The notes beneath the pieces were generated by a model, which saw only the letters and a program-made list of their open reading frames with translations, was not told the DNA's origin and did no database searches. Below are positions 9,330-19,400 of a stretch of 57,313 nt of DNA, piece after piece; positions within the stretch are counted from its first letter, which is position 1, and each line of letters opens with the position of its first letter. Origin of the DNA: Akkermansiaceae bacterium UBA7890 (GTDB lineage: Bacteria; Verrucomicrobiota; Verrucomicrobiia; Verrucomicrobiales; Akkermansiaceae); the NCBI GenBank assembly GCA_002501065.1, contig DLRK01000117.1, positions 40,835 to 98,147 on the forward strand. Direction: 5' to 3'. The position numbers and the translations under genes are program-made.

Positions 9330-12300
9330 TGAAACACCTGGCCTCATCCCTGACTGTCGCCACCGTAATTCTCGGAGGCTGCGGAGCACTTGACGCGAAC
9401 GACATCTCGTTCAACAGGCACATCCGCCCCATTCTCGCAGATCGCTGCTTCTCCTGCCACGGACCCGACTCCGCCACCCGCAAGGCCGACTTGCGCCTCG
9501 ACCTCGAGGAGAGCGCCAAGACCGCTCTGACCGCTGAGGTGACCGCCATTATACCGGGAAAACCGGAAGAGAGCGAAGTCATGCATCGCCTCACCCACAG
9601 CGATCCCGATGAGATCATGCCCCCGCCTGCATCAAAGCTCACGGTGTCCCCCGGGGAGATCGCCCTGATCCGAAAGTGGATCGCCCAGGGAGCAGGATGG
9701 GAACGGCACTGGGCCTTCCTCCCACCGGAATCCTCCCCCCTCCCTTCCAAGGGAGACCATCCCTGGCCCCGCAACGAGATCGATCACTTTATTCTCGAAA
9801 CCCTCACCGAGCACGGGCTCAAGCCTTCGCCTCCTGCTTCCCGGGCCCTGCTCCTGCGCCGGGTGACATTCGATCTTACCGGATTGCCACCCACCATCGC
9901 GGAACTCGACGACTTCCTCTCCGATAAATCCGATAATGCCTACGAGAAGGTAGTCGACCGCCTCCTGGCCTCCCCGGCCTTCGGAGAACGGATGGCCCTG
10001 GAATGGCTCGATGTGGCGCGCTACGGGGATACCGACGGCCTCTTCGAGGATCATCCCCGCAGCATCCATGCCTGGCGGGACTGGGTGGTAACCGCCTTCA
10101 ACAACAACCTGCCCTACCGCGATTTCATTACCTGGCAACTGGCGGGCGATCTGTTGCCTGGAGCTACCAACCCACAGAAGGTGGCTACTGGATTTCTCCG
10201 CAACAATCCCACTTCCAACGAGGGCGGAATCATCGATGAAGACTACCGCATCAAGTATCTCGTTGATCGCGTCAACACCACTTCCACCGCGTTCCTGGGA
10301 CTCACCATGGAGTGTGCCCAGTGCCACGAGCACAAGTTCGATCCCATCACCCAGCGGGAATACTACGAACTTGCGGCATTTTTCAACAGCCTGACAGGTC
10401 GAGGCAACACCAAGGGAGCCACCGCGCCCACCATCAGGCTGCCGAGACCTGGGCAGGAGCAGAAACTGGGAGAAATCAGCACCGAGTTATCCACCATTGA
10501 AAAACACCTGCAGGCCACTTCCCCCGGGTTAAGGAAAGCCTTCGAGGAGTGGGTCCAGACTCTGGATCAACCCGTGGCATGGACTTCCCCCAGGGTGGTT
10601 TCAAGCTCCCCTCCGGCAAAGGCGGGACCGCAGAACGCCGCCCCACCCGAATCAAAGATCCGTGGACGTTTCGTGCGAATTGCCCTCCCCAAGGGACACA
10701 AGGGTTTCCTTACCCTCTCCGAAGTCGAGGTCTATTCCGCGCAACAGAACGTTGCCCGGGCAGGCAAGGCCCGGCAGTCGAGCACCTCTCACAATGCTCC
10801 CGCGGCCAGGGCCATCGACGGCAGGGCCGACGGCTCCTTCAACTCCTGTTCCTGCTCCAGCGAACAACAGGACGCCTGGTGGGAACTCGACCTCGGGCTG
10901 GAGACTCCAATCGACCACATCGTGGTCTACAACCGCAATGACTGCTGCCCGGAACGCCTGGATAATGCATCCATCACGGTGCTCGACGCCAATCGAAAAC
11001 CTGTTGCTGAAAACCGGATCGGAGATGCGCCCTTCCGTAAGGTGATCACTCACAACCCGGAGGCACCAAACCCGAAGAACGGAGGACAAACCCATGAAAT
11101 CGTGCTGGAGCTCAAGCCCCCTCAAGACGTCCTGGCGGCAATCCGGTTCACGAGCAGGAACCCAGGCCTGCTGCAGTCAGTCCGGGCAGACATTCTCGGT
11201 CCCTCTCCGCGCGAATTGAAACTGCATGACAACAGCAACCGGAAAATCGGACCGGAACAGGAACCTCCCATAGCCCACCTTGAGGTGCCGACGAAACTCA
11301 CCGGGGACGAACGCCTGAAACTGACCATCACCGGGTCGAACACCTCGATAGAGATAACCTCGCACTACCCTCCCGCCACCAACCAGAACATTCCCAGGGA
11401 GCGCGACAAGCGCCTCGCACATTTTCGTGGCATCTGGCCCGGTTTTGAAGCTCTTCGCAAGAAACGTGATGCTCTCACCGCCGAGAAAACTCAAATCGAG
11501 AAGTCAGCGGTAGTCACCATGATAGCAGCCGATGAGGGAAGTCCCCGCAAGACACACATTCTCATGCGTGGCGAATATGACAAACCCGGTGAGGTTGTCA
11601 GTCCCGCGGCACCCGACAGCATCCTCCCCTTCTCCGACAAGCTTCCCCGCAACCGTCTGGGTCTCGCTCAGTGGATGACTGATCCCGCCAACCCGCTCAC
11701 CGCCCGCGTAGCAGTCAACCGCTACTGGCAATTGATCTTTGGCACCGGAATCGTGGTGACTTCCGAAGACTTTGGCACCCAGGGTGACCATCCCAGCCAC
11801 CAGGATCTCCTCGATCACCTTACCGTCGGCTTCCTCAAGTCCGATTGGAATACAAAGGCTCTCCTCCGCAAGATCGTCACCTCCGCCACCTACCGCCAGT
11901 CCAGTGTCCGCAATGACCACCCTGCCGAACGGGACCCCGGAAATCGCCTTCTCGCCCGCGCTCCACGACAACGTCTGCAGGCCGAGTTCATTCGTGACCA
12001 TGCCCTGGCCGTCAGCGGCCTCCTGGTTGACAGGCAGGGTGGGCCCGGGGTCCATCCCTACCAGCCTGCTGTCCTCTTTGGACGCAACGCCATCGGTGCA
12101 GCTGGTGCCTCCTTCAAACAGGGCTCCGGAGACGATCTCTACCGACGCAGCCTTTACACCTACTGGAAGCGCCAGATCCCGGCTGCCAACGTGCGTATTC
12201 TTGGTGCCAACGGCCGCAACGCCTGCCGCACCCGCCGCGAACGGACCAATACCCCCCTCCAGGCTCTCGTCCTTCTCAACGACCCTCAGTTTGTGGAAGC

Positions 12301-12601
12301 AGCCCGCGTGCTTGCCGAACGCATCATGAAAGAAAACGGCACCGACATCCGCACCCGACTTTCCTCCGCTTTCCGCCTCTCCACTTCCCGTCTCCCCTCC
12401 CCGGCCGAGTTGTCCATCCTTCACGCGGAATTCAAGAACCGACTCAAGGAGTTCAAGGCGAACCCCGAGGCGACCACGGCCTACCTGAATGGAGGAGGAG
12501 CCCGCAAACCGGACCCGGCCCTGGACCAGGCCGAGTTGGCCGCCTTTGCCGCTCTCTGCTCCCTTATCCTGAATCTCGACGAGTCGATCTCGAAAAGTTG
12601 A
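9329..12601 (+). CDS. PSCyt1-DUF1549-discoidin-DUF1553 protein (PVC cytochrome-type)
   Basis: A 1090-residue exported protein. The leader contains a possible lipobox LGGC (about residues 15-18), so it may be a lipoprotein. Next comes a planctomycete-cytochrome domain with one CxxCH heme site (CFSCH, about residue 40, within HIRPILADRCFSCHGPDS), then DUF1549 (about 147-357; LLRRVTFDLTGLPPT.. WLDVARYGD.. MECAQCHEHKFDP, with a second CxxCH), an F5/8-type discoidin-like domain (about 444-560; VARAGKARQSST.. AIDG.. WWELDLG), and DUF1553 (about 767-1017; GLAQWMTDPANPLTARVAVNRYW.. LGANGRNACRTRRERTNTPLQAL). The pairing with DUF1501 suggests a periplasmic redox or carbohydrate-modifying system, as proposed for PVC bacteria, but no substrate is known. 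Gene order here is DUF1501 first. Confidence 0.9.
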   Translation: MKHLASSLTVATVILGGCGALDANDISFNRHIRPILADRCFSCHGPDSATRKADLRLDLEESAKTALTAEVTAIIPGKPEESEVMHRLTHSDPDEIMPPPASKLTVSPGEIALIRKWIAQGAGWERHWAFLPPESSPLPSKGDHPWPRNEIDHFILETLTEHGLKPSPPASRALLLRRVTFDLTGLPPTIAELDDFLSDKSDNAYEKVVDRLLASPAFGERMALEWLDVARYGDTDGLFEDHPRSIHAWRDWVVTAFNNNLPYRDFITWQLAGDLLPGATNPQKVATGFLRNNPTSNEGGIIDEDYRIKYLVDRVNTTSTAFLGLTMECAQCHEHKFDPITQREYYELAAFFNSLTGRGNTKGATAPTIRLPRPGQEQKLGEISTELSTIEKHLQATSPGLRKAFEEWVQTLDQPVAWTSPRVVSSSPPAKAGPQNAAPPESKIRGRFVRIALPKGHKGFLTLSEVEVYSAQQNVARAGKARQSSTSHNAPAARAIDGRADGSFNSCSCSSEQQDAWWELDLGLETPIDHIVVYNRNDCCPERLDNASITVLDANRKPVAENRIGDAPFRKVITHNPEAPNPKNGGQTHEIVLELKPPQDVLAAIRFTSRNPGLLQSVRADILGPSPRELKLHDNSNRKIGPEQEPPIAHLEVPTKLTGDERLKLTITGSNTSIEITSHYPPATNQNIPRERDKRLAHFRGIWPGFEALRKKRDALTAEKTQIEKSAVVTMIAADEGSPRKTHILMRGEYDKPGEVVSPAAPDSILPFSDKLPRNRLGLAQWMTDPANPLTARVAVNRYWQLIFGTGIVVTSEDFGTQGDHPSHQDLLDHLTVGFLKSDWNTKALLRKIVTSATYRQSSVRNDHPAERDPGNRLLARAPRQRLQAEFIRDHALAVSGLLVDRQGGPGVHPYQPAVLFGRNAIGAAGASFKQGSGDDLYRRSLYTYWKRQIPAANVRILGANGRNACRTRRERTNTPLQALVLLNDPQFVEAARVLAERIMKENGTDIRTRLSSAFRLSTSRLPSPAELSILHAEFKNRLKEFKANPEATTAYLNGGGARKPDPALDQAELAAFAALCSLILNLDESISKS

Positions 12602-12634
12602 CCCCACCGGACTGCCACAACCGGGCGGACCGGA

Positions 12635-14080
12635 TCACTCTTTCCGGAACCAGGCGTCCTTCGGAATGACCTGGGCCGAGAGATCCGGCCCTTCCCAGGA
12701 AACCTCCAACTCTTCCCCGCCCCCCTGTTCGAAAAAGGTCACCTCCACGGGATGGAGACCCTGCTTCAGGCGAATCAGCCCCCCGCTCTTCATTACTCCG
12801 TGGAGGCCATCGTTATTGACCACCACCTCTTTCCCTATCCTGAGCCGACTCCCGTCATCAGAGCTGGTAAAAAGAGTATAGAGCCCCTCCCTCGGAACCT
12901 TGAGGAAGCCCCGAAAACGCAGCCCGTAATTCTCGCCATTCTCCGTCTTGTAGGCTTCCTCGGTAGGCGCTTCCACCTGGCCACTCGCGACAGCCTCCAA
13001 ACTATCGAAATCCGGAAGATGATCCCACTTTCCGTCGAACCCCTCGAACTGCAGACCATTCTTCATTCCCTCCTCTGCCACTGGTTCCAGCAGTTCCAAT
13101 TCGCCCAGTTCAACCTCAGCCACCACCTTCTCCCCTTCCCGCTCGAATTGAATCTTCAGGCTTTCGCCCGGTTTCCGGTCGACAAGGGCCAGGTGAAAGT
13201 CGAATCCGTGGCCAATGTCTTTCCCGTCCAGCTGGACAATCACATCTCCCGACCCGATCCCGGCTCTGGCTGCCGGCGAATCCTTCCTCACTTCCGTCAC
13301 CCTGCCCAGGGGGGCATACATGTCCACCTCCACTCCCAGCGCAAAACCGTAACGCAACTCTGCCGAGAGCAGGGCCGGGAACATCTCCCGCACACGATCT
13401 GCCGTGATGGCGAAATTGATGTTCTCTCCGTCAAGCTTCTTGGAGGTGACTACTCCGATCTGCTCCCCCAGTGCATTAATGAGCGGACCGCCTGAATTTC
13501 CTCCGCTCACTGCCGCACTCGTCTGCACCATCCGGGGCAGGAAGATTCCGCCCACTGCGGTCGAGCGGCGGAGCCCACTGACGACCCCCGTCGAAACGGA
13601 GTGAGTAAGTCCCCCCGGATTCCCGATGATGAGCACCGGCTCCCCCAGCATGAGGTCATCGCTCCTCCCGATTGGAATCGGCCTGAGAGGTTCACCCGCT
13701 TCCACCTTGATCAGGGCCAGATCCTCGGAGCTCATCCTGGCGATGATTCGGAAGGGCAACTGCGGGCGTCCCGGCAACAGGGCCTGCCCCTGGTGCATGC
13801 GCTTCAGCACGTGCTCATTGGTCAGGAGGTAGCCATCCCCATGGATCACCGAGGCACTCCCGATTCCCATGGTGAAAACCCCCGGGGCCTCCTGCCCCTG
13901 CACGGTCTGAATCGAGGCCACTGACGGCAGGGATTGCTCAACCAGTCTCACGGCAGGGGTGTAGCGCGCCAGCGGTTTTCCGGTCTCGGCAGGCGACCGC
14001 TCCCCGGTTTTGTGGGCCCAGGCTATCGACCCGCAAAGAATCGCGCCCAGGCAGAGGAGAATGGTTGGAGCACGGCTCAT
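12635..14080 (-). CDS. HtrA/Deg-type serine protease with PDZ and PA14 domains
   Basis: A 481-residue protein. ATG at 14078-14080 is chosen because it places a signal peptide (residues 1-22, MSRAPTILLCLGAILCGS..) at the N-terminus; an upstream start at 14161 would bury it. The trypsin-like domain (about 45-235) has the full triad: His90 in LTNEHV, Asp120 in SEDLALIK, Ser196 in GGNSGGPL. One PDZ domain follows (about 246-325; DSPAARAGIGSGDVIVQLDG). Residues 342-475 match a PA14 domain (GLQFEGFDGKW.. GLYTLFTSSDDGSRLRIG.. GLHPVEVTFFEQGG), a fold usually found in glycosidases and adhesins, and not a standard HtrA part. The protein is probably periplasmic or secreted quality control directed by carbohydrate binding; the last point is inference. 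It is convergent with the DUF1553 gene. Confidence 0.9.
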   Translation of the reverse strand: MSRAPTILLCLGAILCGSIAWAHKTGERSPAETGKPLARYTPAVRLVEQSLPSVASIQTVQGQEAPGVFTMGIGSASVIHGDGYLLTNEHVLKRMHQGQALLPGRPQLPFRIIARMSSEDLALIKVEAGEPLRPIPIGRSDDLMLGEPVLIIGNPGGLTHSVSTGVVSGLRRSTAVGGIFLPRMVQTSAAVSGGNSGGPLINALGEQIGVVTSKKLDGENINFAITADRVREMFPALLSAELRYGFALGVEVDMYAPLGRVTEVRKDSPAARAGIGSGDVIVQLDGKDIGHGFDFHLALVDRKPGESLKIQFEREGEKVVAEVELGELELLEPVAEEGMKNGLQFEGFDGKWDHLPDFDSLEAVASGQVEAPTEEAYKTENGENYGLRFRGFLKVPREGLYTLFTSSDDGSRLRIGKEVVVNNDGLHGVMKSGGLIRLKQGLHPVEVTFFEQGGGEELEVSWEGPDLSAQVIPKDAWFRKE

Positions 14081-14165
14081 ACGGCAGAGAAATGAAATTT
14101 CATCAGAACGGTCCAGCAATAGCGCGATTTTTGCCGTCCCCCAACAACCAATCTCTCTCACCCTC

Positions 14166-14193
14166 TTGACACTGCAGGCCGAAGAGGAACAAT
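14166..14193 (+). promoter_or_regulatory. Candidate sigma70-type promoter
   Basis: A perfect TTGACA at 14166-14171 is followed after 16 bases by AACAAT (14188-14193), four of six matches to TATAAT. It lies in the divergent gap between the HtrA-like gene and the protein at 14233, oriented toward the latter, and would start transcription near 14200. The -10 match is mediocre, so this is a candidate only. Confidence 0.4.
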
Positions 14194-14232
14194 ACGCCCA
14201 TCAGCGAGATCGAAAAACACCTCTATGTCATC

Positions 14233-14994
14233 ATGTGGCCGAATTACGCCCTGGTGGCCTCAAACCTCCCTCCTGAGGAATTTGGCAGACACTACACCGT
14301 CGGCAGCTCACGCTACTACCACGGCCAGGTCATTTTTGCCCAGATCCAGGACGATTACCGTCATGACTACTTCCAGATTGACGAACTGCTGGAGGATGTC
14401 GTTCCCAACCAGGCCGGACGTCCCAAGCGCACGAAATTCATTTCCTGTTACCGGGTGCTTGAGCACATGGACCTCTCGGCCTTCATGGACCTCTACATCA
14501 CCTCCGCCCCGGGCAAGGTCCTCCGACTCCAACAGGCTCCCTATGAGCGCACCCACGAACCGGGCTTCATCCGCACCTACCAGGAAATCTGCCCCTTCAG
14601 CGCCATTGTGCTGAGCCACATGGCGCCGCCCGACTTTGGAGAACACATCACCGATCTCACCCTGCCCAAGAGTGCGCCGGAGGTCATGTTCACGCAGATC
14701 GACTTTGTGATCGAAGACTTCCTCAATCAGCTTGAGGCCAATCCCTTTCACACCTCTCCCATTCCCAACGTCCATCCCCACAAGCTCAAGGAGCAGATCC
14801 TTGAATTACAGGGCAATCCCGAGAAGTCCACCAAGGCCATCAGCCTCGACTCCGTGCTGGGCAAGATCTCCTTCTTCCAGCTCCGCACCGGATTCTGGAT
14901 TGCCGCTCAGGACCGCGAGATCTTCTACCCCATTCCGGACCGCGACGCCCTGGAGAACGATCACCCTGAATTCTACCGGTCTCTCCTGGGATAA
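14233..14994 (+). CDS. Conserved-looking protein of unknown function
   Basis: A 253-residue soluble protein with no signal peptide or membrane segment and no domain I recognise. The composition is ordinary for a cytosolic globular protein: rich in Phe/Tyr/Pro, with runs such as PPEEFGRHYTVGSSRYYHG, KFISCYRVLEHMD and LGKISFFQLRTGFWIA. ATG 14233 is the first usual start, but the frame stays open back to 14170 and the preceding codons read ISEIEKHLYVIMW, which also looks like protein; no ATG, GTG or TTG is available there, so an unusual start cannot be excluded. It ends 9 bases before the convergent phosphofructokinase. The function is unknown. Confidence 0.8.
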   Translation: MWPNYALVASNLPPEEFGRHYTVGSSRYYHGQVIFAQIQDDYRHDYFQIDELLEDVVPNQAGRPKRTKFISCYRVLEHMDLSAFMDLYITSAPGKVLRLQQAPYERTHEPGFIRTYQEICPFSAIVLSHMAPPDFGEHITDLTLPKSAPEVMFTQIDFVIEDFLNQLEANPFHTSPIPNVHPHKLKEQILELQGNPEKSTKAISLDSVLGKISFFQLRTGFWIAAQDREIFYPIPDRDALENDHPEFYRSLLG

Positions 14995-15003
14995 CCCTCG
15001 CCA

Positions 15004-16230
15004 TCAAGGCGCCTGGTGCCCCGCCCTGGCGCCCTTTGACTGGCCGATTTCAGCGAGCATTGCCCCGAACCAGGGAAGATCGACATCGAAGGGCTTGCCC
15101 CCCTTGATCCGGGGAAACTCGATGCAGGACATTTCACCTCCCTTGTCTTCGTCCAGCCCCGCCACCCCGCACTGGCCATTGAGGGCGTATTCCGCTCCCG
15201 CGAAGGCGCTCTTTCTGATCAATTCCAGGTCCCGTGCGTTGGGAGCGGCGGAACGGCCGAAGTAACCGCTTTTCTGCACCAGGACCTTGTCCGCCCCCAG
15301 ACTCTCCTTGAGCTTGGTCGCAAACCACTTGCCGGGATTGAGTTCATCGAGACGTGCGTGGCCGAAGGCATCACGGCGAACCTCCTCTCCCCCGGCCTCC
15401 TTCTCACGAATGATGGCATCCATCCCCGCGCCCTCGCTCAGGAAAAGGTTCACGCAGTCATGATCGGCCATCACCTTGCTGAGGCGCTCCACCTCTGCTC
15501 CGAGGTCGATATCCATCTCAGGCACCCACACGGCGTGGACATCCCAGCACTCCCGGGCGAGCCGCATACCGGGCAGGAATTCCCAATCATCCAGTCGTTT
15601 GCGATAGGCCTCGGCGGTTGCCCCGGTGAGCCAGCCACAGTGACGTCCCATCACCTCGTGAATGATGAGGTGCCTCGTGCTGGTCGTGTTTTCATTGGCG
15701 ATGTTTTCAAAGAAGACCGCGCCCTGTTCAGCTGCCGTCCAGGCCCCCAGGGTCTGCTCGATCGGGAAGACATCGTTGTCGACCGTCTTGGGCAGCCCCA
15801 CCACCGTCAGCTCGTAGCCGTTATCGTGCAGATACCCGGCCAGATCAGCGGCCGTGGTATTGGTGTCGTCACCACCAATGGTATGAAGGATGTCGATGCC
15901 ATCCTTCTGGAGTTGCTCCGCCGCCACCTTGAGCGGCTCCTCGCCCGGTTGCACCAGACCGCGCTTCTCGCAGTCCTCCACATTGGTGAGTTTCACCCGG
16001 CTGTTCCCGATCGGACTGCCCCCAAACCGGTACAGGATCTCATGCTTCTCCTTCGCCTCGGCGGGAAACGGCATACGCCGCCCCAGGAGAAGTCCCTGGT
16101 AGCCGTTGAGGTAACCGCTTAATTCTGCCTCCGGCGCCAGTTCATTATATTTTTCAATGAGCCCGCCAATCGACGAGGAAAGGCAGGGCGCAAGACCACC
16201 GGCAGTGAGAAATGCAATCTTCTTGGGCAT
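15004..16230 (-). CDS. pfp: Pyrophosphate-dependent 6-phosphofructokinase
   Basis: A 408-residue PFK-family enzyme that phosphorylates fructose 6-phosphate to the 1,6-bisphosphate in glycolysis, in the cytosol. ATG at 16228-16230 (MPKKIAFLTAGG) is taken as the start because the nucleotide/phosphate-binding strand begins directly after it; an upstream open stretch to 16296 looks non-coding. The donor-specifying sites are of PPi type: GGDD at 119-122 (ATP enzymes have GGDG) and PKTVDND at 147-153 (ATP enzymes have PGTIDND). The MGRHCGW substrate loop is at 194-200. A PPi enzyme is reversible, so it may serve gluconeogenesis as well. It stands alone, convergent with the unknown gene at 14233. 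Confidence 0.92.
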   Translation of the reverse strand: MPKKIAFLTAGGLAPCLSSSIGGLIEKYNELAPEAELSGYLNGYQGLLLGRRMPFPAEAKEKHEILYRFGGSPIGNSRVKLTNVEDCEKRGLVQPGEEPLKVAAEQLQKDGIDILHTIGGDDTNTTAADLAGYLHDNGYELTVVGLPKTVDNDVFPIEQTLGAWTAAEQGAVFFENIANENTTSTRHLIIHEVMGRHCGWLTGATAEAYRKRLDDWEFLPGMRLARECWDVHAVWVPEMDIDLGAEVERLSKVMADHDCVNLFLSEGAGMDAIIREKEAGGEEVRRDAFGHARLDELNPGKWFATKLKESLGADKVLVQKSGYFGRSAAPNARDLELIRKSAFAGAEYALNGQCGVAGLDEDKGGEMSCIEFPRIKGGKPFDVDLPWFGAMLAEIGQSKGARAGHQAP

Positions 16231-16242
16231 GAGAAAGGCGCA

Positions 16243-16271
16243 ATCTGGCGTCCCTTCCGCCAGCCTGTCAA
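16243..16271 (-). promoter_or_regulatory. Candidate promoter for the phosphofructokinase gene
   Basis: On the minus strand a perfect TTGACA (16271-16266) lies 17-18 bases before a weak -10 (CCAGAT or CAGATT, near 16248-16242), just ahead of the start codon at 16230. Only the -35 is convincing. Confidence 0.3.
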
Positions 16272-16416
16272 CCGCGGGGTGATTTTCCGATATCACCCAT
16301 CGTCCCCGGGAGCACTTCCCCCCCAGTGGAAGGGACCCTGCAGAGAGCCTTCCAATGCCGGCAGGGGGCTTTCAGGTTCCCGGAATGACGCCCAAAATGC
16401 CCCGCGTTCCCTCCCT

Positions 16417-19400
16417 TCACCCCTTCTGGGAGGCCAGGAAGGCCACCAGCGAGGCGAACTCCTCAATACTCAGCGCATCGGCCAGACCGGCCGGCATCAT
16501 CGATATTTCCAGTTCCTTGCGCTCCTTGATATTGTCCACCTTGATCCGCGTCGCCTTGCCCGCGATATTCCGGATCTCGATGGCCTGCGCACTTTGAGCC
16601 GTCACAAAACCCACGTAGGCTTTCTTGTCCCTGGTGGTGACCTGCACGGTCGCAAAACCCTGCGAAATGGAAGCATTTGGCTTCAGGATCGACTCCGCGA
16701 TCTGTTCCGGCGAAAGAACCGCCCCGACCTGTCCCATGAAGGGACCCTTCAGGGGTTGTCCCTTCTCGGTGGTGTGGCAAACGATGCATCCCTGGCTGGC
16801 AAACACCTCCTTGCCCTTTGCCACCCCACCCTTGGCCCTCTTCAGGATGAGCAGCACATCCTCGATCGACATCTTGCCGATCTGCCCTTTCTTGGCGGCG
16901 ATGCTGGCCAGATCGACCGTGGGATCAGCCGGTTTGATGGGGGTCTTGGCCGCCACCGTGTCATTGATTCCCTTGAAACCAACCCGGTGTTTTGAAACCG
17001 CACGCACAATCGCACTCCGCAGGGCGAGATCACCACTCCGGAAGGTCTCGTGCACAAACAGCTTGATCTTCTCGGACTCTTCCCAGGTGTCGTACTTGTA
17101 GTAGGGACCATGGGTGTCGGGACGCGTTCCCCACCACCACGAACCATCGTAGGGAAGCTCCTTGTGATAGAGTCGCAGGAGAGCGGTCAGGATCCCGAGC
17201 CTCGCTCCATTTGTAGCGGCCGAACTGTAGCGGTCCATCAACCCCTGCACGCCCTTGGGATCGTGCATGAGGCGCAGGGCCCAGAGGGCCCCCTTTCCGT
17301 AGTCGGTGTTGACGGCAGACAGACAGGCGTCCGTCGCCTTGAGATCCACCAGGGCCTTCACCGCCAGGTGGGATAGCAGGATCTCAGGGTTGGGTGTTGC
17401 ATGCTCTCCCTCCTTGCCCATGCCACCGGCACTGATTGCAGGCCTGGAGTCATTGACAATGAACTGGACCGTGCCGCGCTGGGAAGTGGAAGCCAGTCCA
17501 CCGGTCGCCTGGAAGCGAACCGCACCCTTCGGCACATCGTAGATGATCAGGGAGTCCGCATGGGTTCCCAGTCCGGTTGGAGAACTCTTCCCGTCATGGG
17601 ACTTGAGGGCAGTCCCGGTCGCACTCACTCCAAATCCGATCCGCCCCCAACCACTCTTGGCAGACTTCCACTTGAGGGACTGGAGCTTCACTTTCCTGCC
17701 GGTGGCGTCAACAAACACGGGATCAAACCAGGCGGCGTGATCCGTGCTGGTCCCGTTGCCCCCGTCAGCAACCATGAGGTAGAGCTCCTTGAACCTGGAA
17801 ACATCCACATCGATGGTGACCGTCTCCTTCTTACTGATGATCTTGCTCTGGAAAACCGGTGGCTTGGGGGCTTCAAGGGCCGACTCCTCACTACTGCTGA
17901 CCACCGTCGCCGCCAGGAGATCCTTCGCTGCCGACACGTCGCCCAATCGGCCCAGGCTCACCGCGGCAGCCAACTGCACGCGGGGATTCTTGTCCTTCAA
18001 TGCGGATACGAAAAGATCCTTGGACACCCCGGCCAACTGCGTCTTGCGGTCGGTGAGGGCACGCAGGGCCCACTCCCTTACCGCAGGATCGGTGGCCAAC
18101 CTGATCAATCCTGCATTGGCCCTGGCTCCCTCCATCTGCTTGTAAGTGAAAATGGCCGCGACCCGCGACTCCAGGGAAGCAGCCGTATCGACCGCTACCA
18201 CCGCTACCGCCTTCGCCGCGGCCGGACGGTTCAGCAATTCCTGGGATGCTGCGGTCCGCGCCGTCGCACTGGCCGAACGCAGCAGTTCTACCAGGGCCTT
18301 GTCCTTGAGCTTGGCTGGATCGGAGAATTGCCGGAACGTCCACCCCTTGGGAACGTAACGCTGCACGTAACCCTTCTTGGGATTGCCCGAGTAACCCGCA
18401 CCGTCCCAGGCTGCCCCATACAATCTTCCAGAGCCATCCACATCCACATCCGCGATCTGCGAAAGGCGGATGAAATTTTCCGGCTTCTGGGTAAAACTCG
18501 CCCCATCGGGCGTCAGGCGGTGAATGATGAGCTGGCTCCGTCCCCAGTCACACATCATGGGCACATTGTTGAACTTGTCCGGCCAGGTTGGCTCCTGAAG
18601 GAAAAGCGCTCCCGTTCCCGATCCCCCTCCCAGATCCTGCAACGCAGGAATGATCTCGTCCGTGAAGTGCTTGAAGAGCATCGGGTAGCCATACTGACCG
18701 GATTGAATGTGATGAATGAAGCGAATGTTCCACCCTCCCCCGTCGTTGGTATTCCCCCGCGTAAACATGTTCATGAGAGGATCGATCGCGACGTCATAGA
18801 TATTGCGCAGACCGCGGGTGTAGAACTCCATCTCGCTTCCGTCCGGACGCAGGCGCACTACGCCGCCGCCCAGCATGGTCAATTCCCTGCCATCGGTTCC
18901 CCTGGCACCGACGATTCCAAAGTCGCCCACCGCAATATAGATCCACCCATCAATTCCGAGTCGGATGCCATTGGTGGTATGATCAGCCCCGCGGGCCTGG
19001 TTGTGCTTGGGTGGACTCACGTTGGAAACCAGGATCTTCCCCGCCCCGTCGGCCACTCCATCCCAGTCCTTGTCTTCCAGAACCGAGAGATGCATCGCTT
19101 CCAGCTTGCCGGTAGTGGCGGGAATGACCGTATGCAGGACGTAGAGCTTCCTGCCGATCGAGATCAGGCCCCGCGGATTGTCTATCCTGGCGAAGATCGT
19201 GCTCTTCTCCGGTTTGCCGTCTCCATCAGCATCAACCAGGCGCACAATCTTTCCCTTCCCGGGCCCCTTTCCCAGCGAACCGAGCATGTCCACGCCCACG
19301 AAGACCTCCCCAGTGGGGGCCGCGCAAAGACAGGCAGGACACGGCGTGAGCTCCGGACCGGAGAACCGGACTGATTCCAGCTCAGGAGGAGTCTGGGCCA

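Noticed and set aside
17401..19374. A 657-codon open frame antisense to the dehydrogenase at 16417
   Set aside because: Shadow of the real gene on the other strand; composition rich in Arg/His/Pro and no domain.
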